From positions 1-29,927 of IMG/VR virus record IMGVR_UViG_3300042565_001121: a stretch of DNA of 29,927 nucleotides; one strand, 5' to 3'. This document shows positions 26,952 through 29,927 of this stretch, piece after piece. Every line of letters begins with the position of its first letter. Position 1 is the stretch's first letter. Source of the stretch: a virus. Both the position numbers and the translations under genes were made by a program. The notes below the pieces were generated by a model. The model did no database searches, was not told where the DNA came from, and saw only the letters and a program-made list of their open reading frames with translations.

Positions 26952-27391
26952 TGGCCGACAACGTTGGCTACACCCCAGGGTCAGGCGCAACCGTCGCCGC
27001 CGACGAGATCGGCGGCGTGCTTCATCAGCGCGTCAAGCTCGGCATCGGTGACGACGGTGTTGCCGTCGATGTGTCGGCGGCCAACCCGATGCCGGTGGCG
27101 CTCACGCAGGGCGAGGTCGTCGAGGCGCTTGAGGCGATGCGCATGGCGGTGCAGTCACTCAGCCGCTCCATTGGCCAGTCGATGCCTGATGTGGCTGGCC
27201 GTCTGCGTGTCGTGGTGGATGCCATCACTGGCTCTCTGACGTTGGCGACGATCACCACGGTCGGCACGGTGACGACGGTCAGCACGATGACAAACCAGAC
27301 GCAGGTCGGCGGTAACCCGGCATTTGAGCAGATCCCGGCGCTGATGCGCCTCGGCGCTGACAGCCTCCGCAGAAACGTGAGCGTGACCTGA
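26951..27391 (+). CDS. Conserved structural protein of unknown function
   Basis: A 146-residue protein beginning 'MADNVGYTPGSGATVAADEI', a widely seen phage start, with 'VHQRVKL'-like and 'DVSAANPMPV' segments and a Thr/Val repeat 'ATITTVGTVTTVSTM' that may form a trimeric beta-stalk. It lies between portal and protease, so a head-surface or tail-accessory role is possible. Coupled to the portal by a one-base overlap. Confidence 0.6.
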   Translation: MADNVGYTPGSGATVAADEIGGVLHQRVKLGIGDDGVAVDVSAANPMPVALTQGEVVEALEAMRMAVQSLSRSIGQSMPDVAGRLRVVVDAITGSLTLATITTVGTVTTVSTMTNQTQVGGNPAFEQIPALMRLGADSLRRNVSVT

Positions 27392-27392
27392 G

Positions 27393-28835
27393 ATGACCAC
27401 GACCAACGGAAACCGCAAGATTCTCGACCTGAAGCGGTGGGAGTTCTGCACTCCTGCCCCCACGGCGACCGTGGCGGGCTCGTTCATCGCGTCGTCGCAC
27501 GACTACCGGCAACAGCAGTTGTACGTCGTGTCGGCAACGGTCCAGTACCTCTACTCGGCGCAAGAAGACGCATGGGTGCAGATCCCGTCGGGCGCTCTCG
27601 CTGGCACATTCGCCGTCGGTGCGTGCGGCACGGCCACGTCGGTTGGCCCGAGCGGTACGGCGACCGCTGGCACGACCTCGACGATCACAACGAACCTCAC
27701 CCTGGCCCGTGACCTGCGCGGCTACAGCATCCACATCACCGGCGGCCCGAACGCTGGCGCGACGCTGGCGATCAGCAGCAACACGGTCGGCACGAACGCC
27801 GTCATCACTGTTCCGGTACAGGCGTCGGCGTTCTCCGCCTCGACCACGTACCGACTCCTGACGCCTCGCTGGTACGTGCTCAACGCCGTAACGGCGTCGG
27901 GCACCACTACGGCCAACCTGTTCAAGTTCTACGACTTCGCCCTGAACACCTGGACCGCCGCCGAGACGGGCGCCACCGACGGCGTCGCTCCAGCGGCCGT
28001 GATCGGCACCGACTCCAAGTTGATCGCGACATCGTCGTGGCAGGGCGAGGGATATGCAGCGTTCGCCACCGGCACCGCCACGGCAGGTGGTGCGTCGACG
28101 CTGACGAACTCGGCAAAGACCTGGACAACGAACCAGTGGGCGAACTCCCAGGTCCGCATCGTCTCGGGCACTGGCGCAGGCCAGATCCGCACCATCGCCA
28201 GCAACACCGGCACGGTGCTGACCACCTCGGCGGCATGGACGACGGCACCTGACGCCACCTCGGTCTACTCGATCGAGGGCAACGACGACTTCATCTACTA
28301 CATGGGCTCGGCGGCGGTGACGCTGTTCCGCTACAGCATCTCGGCAGGCACATGGACGACGCTTTCACCGACCGCCGCCCGTGCTGGCGCTCCGGCAGTC
28401 GGCATGTCCGGGCACTGGATCTGGAAAGCCACCGACGCAGCGTGGACGAGTGAGTCGGCCATCCTGAACGGCCGGTACATCTACTCGTTCCGTGGTGGCG
28501 CTGGCGCCGTGCTCGACCGCTACGACATCGCCGCGAACACCTGGGGCAGCGCCCTGACGTACGCCCCGGCGACCGAGGTGTTCGGCGCTGGCACGAAGTA
28601 CGTCTACCGCAATAACGCCATCTACGTGCAGAAGGACGCGACCGGCCGATGGTTCCGGCACAACGTCGTGACCAGCGAGCAGGACGGCTGGTCGACGATG
28701 ACCTACACCCAGGGCGCAGCCATCGCTGGCGACACGAGCTTCGACGTCTACTACACCGACGGCGCCACCGAAATCGACTACGTCTACATGGTGCTGAACA
28801 CGTCCACCGTCATGCTTCGGGCGATGGTCATCTGA
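27393..28835 (+). CDS. Beta-propeller-like structural protein
   Basis: A 480-residue protein rich in Thr, Ala, Ser, Tyr and Trp with repeated blade-like strands ('RYSISAGTWTTLSP', 'RYDIAANTWGSALTY', 'FYDFALNTWTAAET'): the D-x-x-x-N-T-W or S-A-G-T-W pattern is Kelch-like. Between portal and protease this is not a core head gene; a surface-exposed fibre or decoration is a fair guess. It starts 1 base after the upstream stop and ends in a TGATG overlap. Confidence 0.6.
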   Translation: MTTTNGNRKILDLKRWEFCTPAPTATVAGSFIASSHDYRQQQLYVVSATVQYLYSAQEDAWVQIPSGALAGTFAVGACGTATSVGPSGTATAGTTSTITTNLTLARDLRGYSIHITGGPNAGATLAISSNTVGTNAVITVPVQASAFSASTTYRLLTPRWYVLNAVTASGTTTANLFKFYDFALNTWTAAETGATDGVAPAAVIGTDSKLIATSSWQGEGYAAFATGTATAGGASTLTNSAKTWTTNQWANSQVRIVSGTGAGQIRTIASNTGTVLTTSAAWTTAPDATSVYSIEGNDDFIYYMGSAAVTLFRYSISAGTWTTLSPTAARAGAPAVGMSGHWIWKATDAAWTSESAILNGRYIYSFRGGAGAVLDRYDIAANTWGSALTYAPATEVFGAGTKYVYRNNAIYVQKDATGRWFRHNVVTSEQDGWSTMTYTQGAAIAGDTSFDVYYTDGATEIDYVYMVLNTSTVMLRAMVI

Positions 28836-28996
28836 TGACCGTCGACGACCTCATCCGCCAGGCCCGTACGTGGGTCGCCCGGCAGACGGTGCTACGGGCC
28901 GAAGCGGAGCGCCTCGGTGACACGTCAGCTATCGCCGCCGCCGACGCAGAGATCGCCGCCACCGAGGACACCATCGCCATGCTCGAGGCGCTGTAG
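28835..28996 (+). CDS. Small helical protein
   Basis: A 53-residue helical protein ('VDDLIRQARTWVARQTVLRA', 'IAATEDTIAMLEAL'). Coupled to the gene above by a one-base overlap. Not recognised; possibly a small structural or chaperone protein. Confidence 0.5.
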   Translation: MTVDDLIRQARTWVARQTVLRAEAERLGDTSAIAAADAEIAATEDTIAMLEAL

Positions 28997-29011
28997 TCGA
29001 GAGGAGCGGCC

Positions 29012-29176
29012 GTGCTGCTCACGCTGCTGCAGTCCACCGGCACCCCGCCTGAGCCGCCGCAAGACGATCCCGGCAGCGGTAGCCGCACGTATGTCGGCAT
29101 CGCCGGCAGCCCCCGCCGTCGCACCGTCGACGAAGAACTAGAGGCAATCCTCGCCTCGCTCCTGCTACTCACCTGA
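29012..29176 (+). CDS. Small hypothetical protein
   Basis: A 54-residue product from GTG 29012 with GAGAGGAG upstream. It has a hydrophobic N-terminus, Pro/Gly/Ser-rich middle and 'RRRTVDEELEAILASLLLL' C-terminal helix (38-56 region). The ribosome site and clean fit in the gap support it. Function unknown. Confidence 0.48.
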   Translation: MLLTLLQSTGTPPEPPQDDPGSGSRTYVGIAGSPRRRTVDEELEAILASLLLLT

Positions 29177-29188
29177 GGAGGTGCTCAC

Positions 29189-29896
29189 ATGATGATCGAC
29201 GAACGCGGCACTGGCCGCCAGATCCGGCACTACGACCTGACCGACTTCGAGTTCCGCGAGGGCGGCGACAACGGCTACACCTTTGAGGGCGTGGCATCGG
29301 TCGTCGATGCGCCCTACACGGTGCACGACATGTTCGGCACGTTCACCGAGACGATCGCCGCCGGCGCCTTCACCAAGACGCTGCGCGACTCCAAGGCCGA
29401 CGTGGCGCTGTTCATCAACCACGATCACAAGGGCATTCCGCTCGCCACCCGTTCGGCTGGCACGCTGCGCCTTGTGGCCGACCCGGATCTGCGTGTCTCG
29501 GCCGAGCTTGACCCGGCCCGCAGCGACGTGCAGAACCTGCGCAGCGCCGTCACCCGTGGCGAGATGCGCCAGATGTCGATCGGCTTCACCGTGCCCAAGG
29601 CGCGAGACAAGTGGAACGACGACATGACCGAGCGCACCATCAAGGAACTCCAGCTGTTTGAGGCGTCGGTCGTGTGGCAGGGTGCGAACCCGTACACGTC
29701 GGGGTCGATGCGTTCCTTCGACGAGATGCTGGCATCGCTCACCGATGCCGAGATGACCGACGACGAGGTGCGTCGCGCACTGGCCTTCTTCGAGGCCCGT
29801 CTGCCGCAGCCACCCGTCGACACCTTCGCCGACCGTGACCGGATGGACCGGGAACGGCTCGAGCGCAAGCGTCTGTTGCGCCCTGCGCTGACCTGA
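29189..29896 (+). CDS. Prohead protease (HK97 family)
   Basis: A 235-residue serine protease that matures the head by cutting scaffold and capsid. Catalytic signs: H78 in 'ALFINHDH', S130 in 'MRQMSIGF', and an acidic residue in 'IKELQLFEASVVWQGANP' (E153 or E158), the usual order. 'GVASVVDAPY' near the N-terminus is also typical. ATG 29189 is favoured with AGGAGG 7 bases before it; ATG 29192 is the alternative. The major capsid gene is expected just past the window end. Confidence 0.9.
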   Translation: MMIDERGTGRQIRHYDLTDFEFREGGDNGYTFEGVASVVDAPYTVHDMFGTFTETIAAGAFTKTLRDSKADVALFINHDHKGIPLATRSAGTLRLVADPDLRVSAELDPARSDVQNLRSAVTRGEMRQMSIGFTVPKARDKWNDDMTERTIKELQLFEASVVWQGANPYTSGSMRSFDEMLASLTDAEMTDDEVRRALAFFEARLPQPPVDTFADRDRMDRERLERKRLLRPALT

Positions 29897-29927
29897 CGCT
29901 GCACCTGCGACCCGCTCCCCACGCCGC
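29897..29927 (+). other. Window end, no gene seen
   Basis: Thirty-one bases after the protease stop show no start codon with a ribosome site. The capsid gene likely begins beyond the window. Confidence 0.6.

Noticed and set aside
25986-26990. 334-residue minus-strand frame opposite the portal
   Set aside because: Arg/His/Gly-rich shadow of the portal with no motif or ribosome site.

Overview
The window is most of the genome of a temperate siphovirus (HK97-type head, long non-contractile tail) infecting a high-GC actinobacterium. The supporting signs are strong GC richness with GTG and ATG starts in tightly overlapping operons, two WhiB-like Fe-S regulators, a DUF2746-like membrane protein, an r1t-type holin, an actinophage-style HNH protein, and a tRNA-Val 3' half lying next to a tyrosine integrase. 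Almost every gene is on the + strand; only the repressor is on the - strand. The host genus cannot be read from the sequence.

Layout. 1-5126: tail module (tail tube, HK97 gp10-like protein, tape measure, hub-like tail protein with a LamG-like insertion, minor tail protein). 5126-7746: lysis genes interleaved with a glycine-rich fibre (amidase endolysin, DUF2746-like protein, fibre, small protein, r1t-type holin). 7800-9520: small putative HTH protein, metallophosphoesterase and two small genes, closed by an intrinsic terminator. 9596-9820: a complete-looking attP (tRNA-Val(GAC) 3' half as core, flanked by paired direct repeats), then the integrase. 10910-11788: immunity region, with a leftward XRE-type repressor and a rightward excisionase-like gene transcribed from divergent promoters that carry related TGGGCC operators; both mRNAs look leaderless. 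11785-22672: early and replication operon (small membrane proteins, a low-GC DGQHR protein, RecB/Cas4-like exonuclease, SSB-like protein, RuvC-like resolvase, two DNA methyltransferases, two WhiB-like proteins, prim-pol/helicase with a candidate origin in its 3' end). 22685-29896: a candidate promoter, HNH protein, P-loop kinase, small terminase-like protein, large terminase, portal, structural proteins and prohead protease.

The capsid and head-tail connector genes expected between protease and tail tube are missing, so the two window ends probably face each other across a short unseen segment of a circular or circularly permuted genome. attP lies inside the phage gene order rather than at its ends, so this is the excised or virion form, not an integrated prophage.

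The features most worth a second look are the immunity-region operator/leaderless-promoter layout, the attP arm-site array with a 16-mer shared with the candidate origin, two small genes exactly bracketed by 17-20 bp direct repeats at gene junctions, the five-copy 42-bp repeat inside the Dam-like methylase, the low-GC DGQHR gene, and the tandem WhiB pair.
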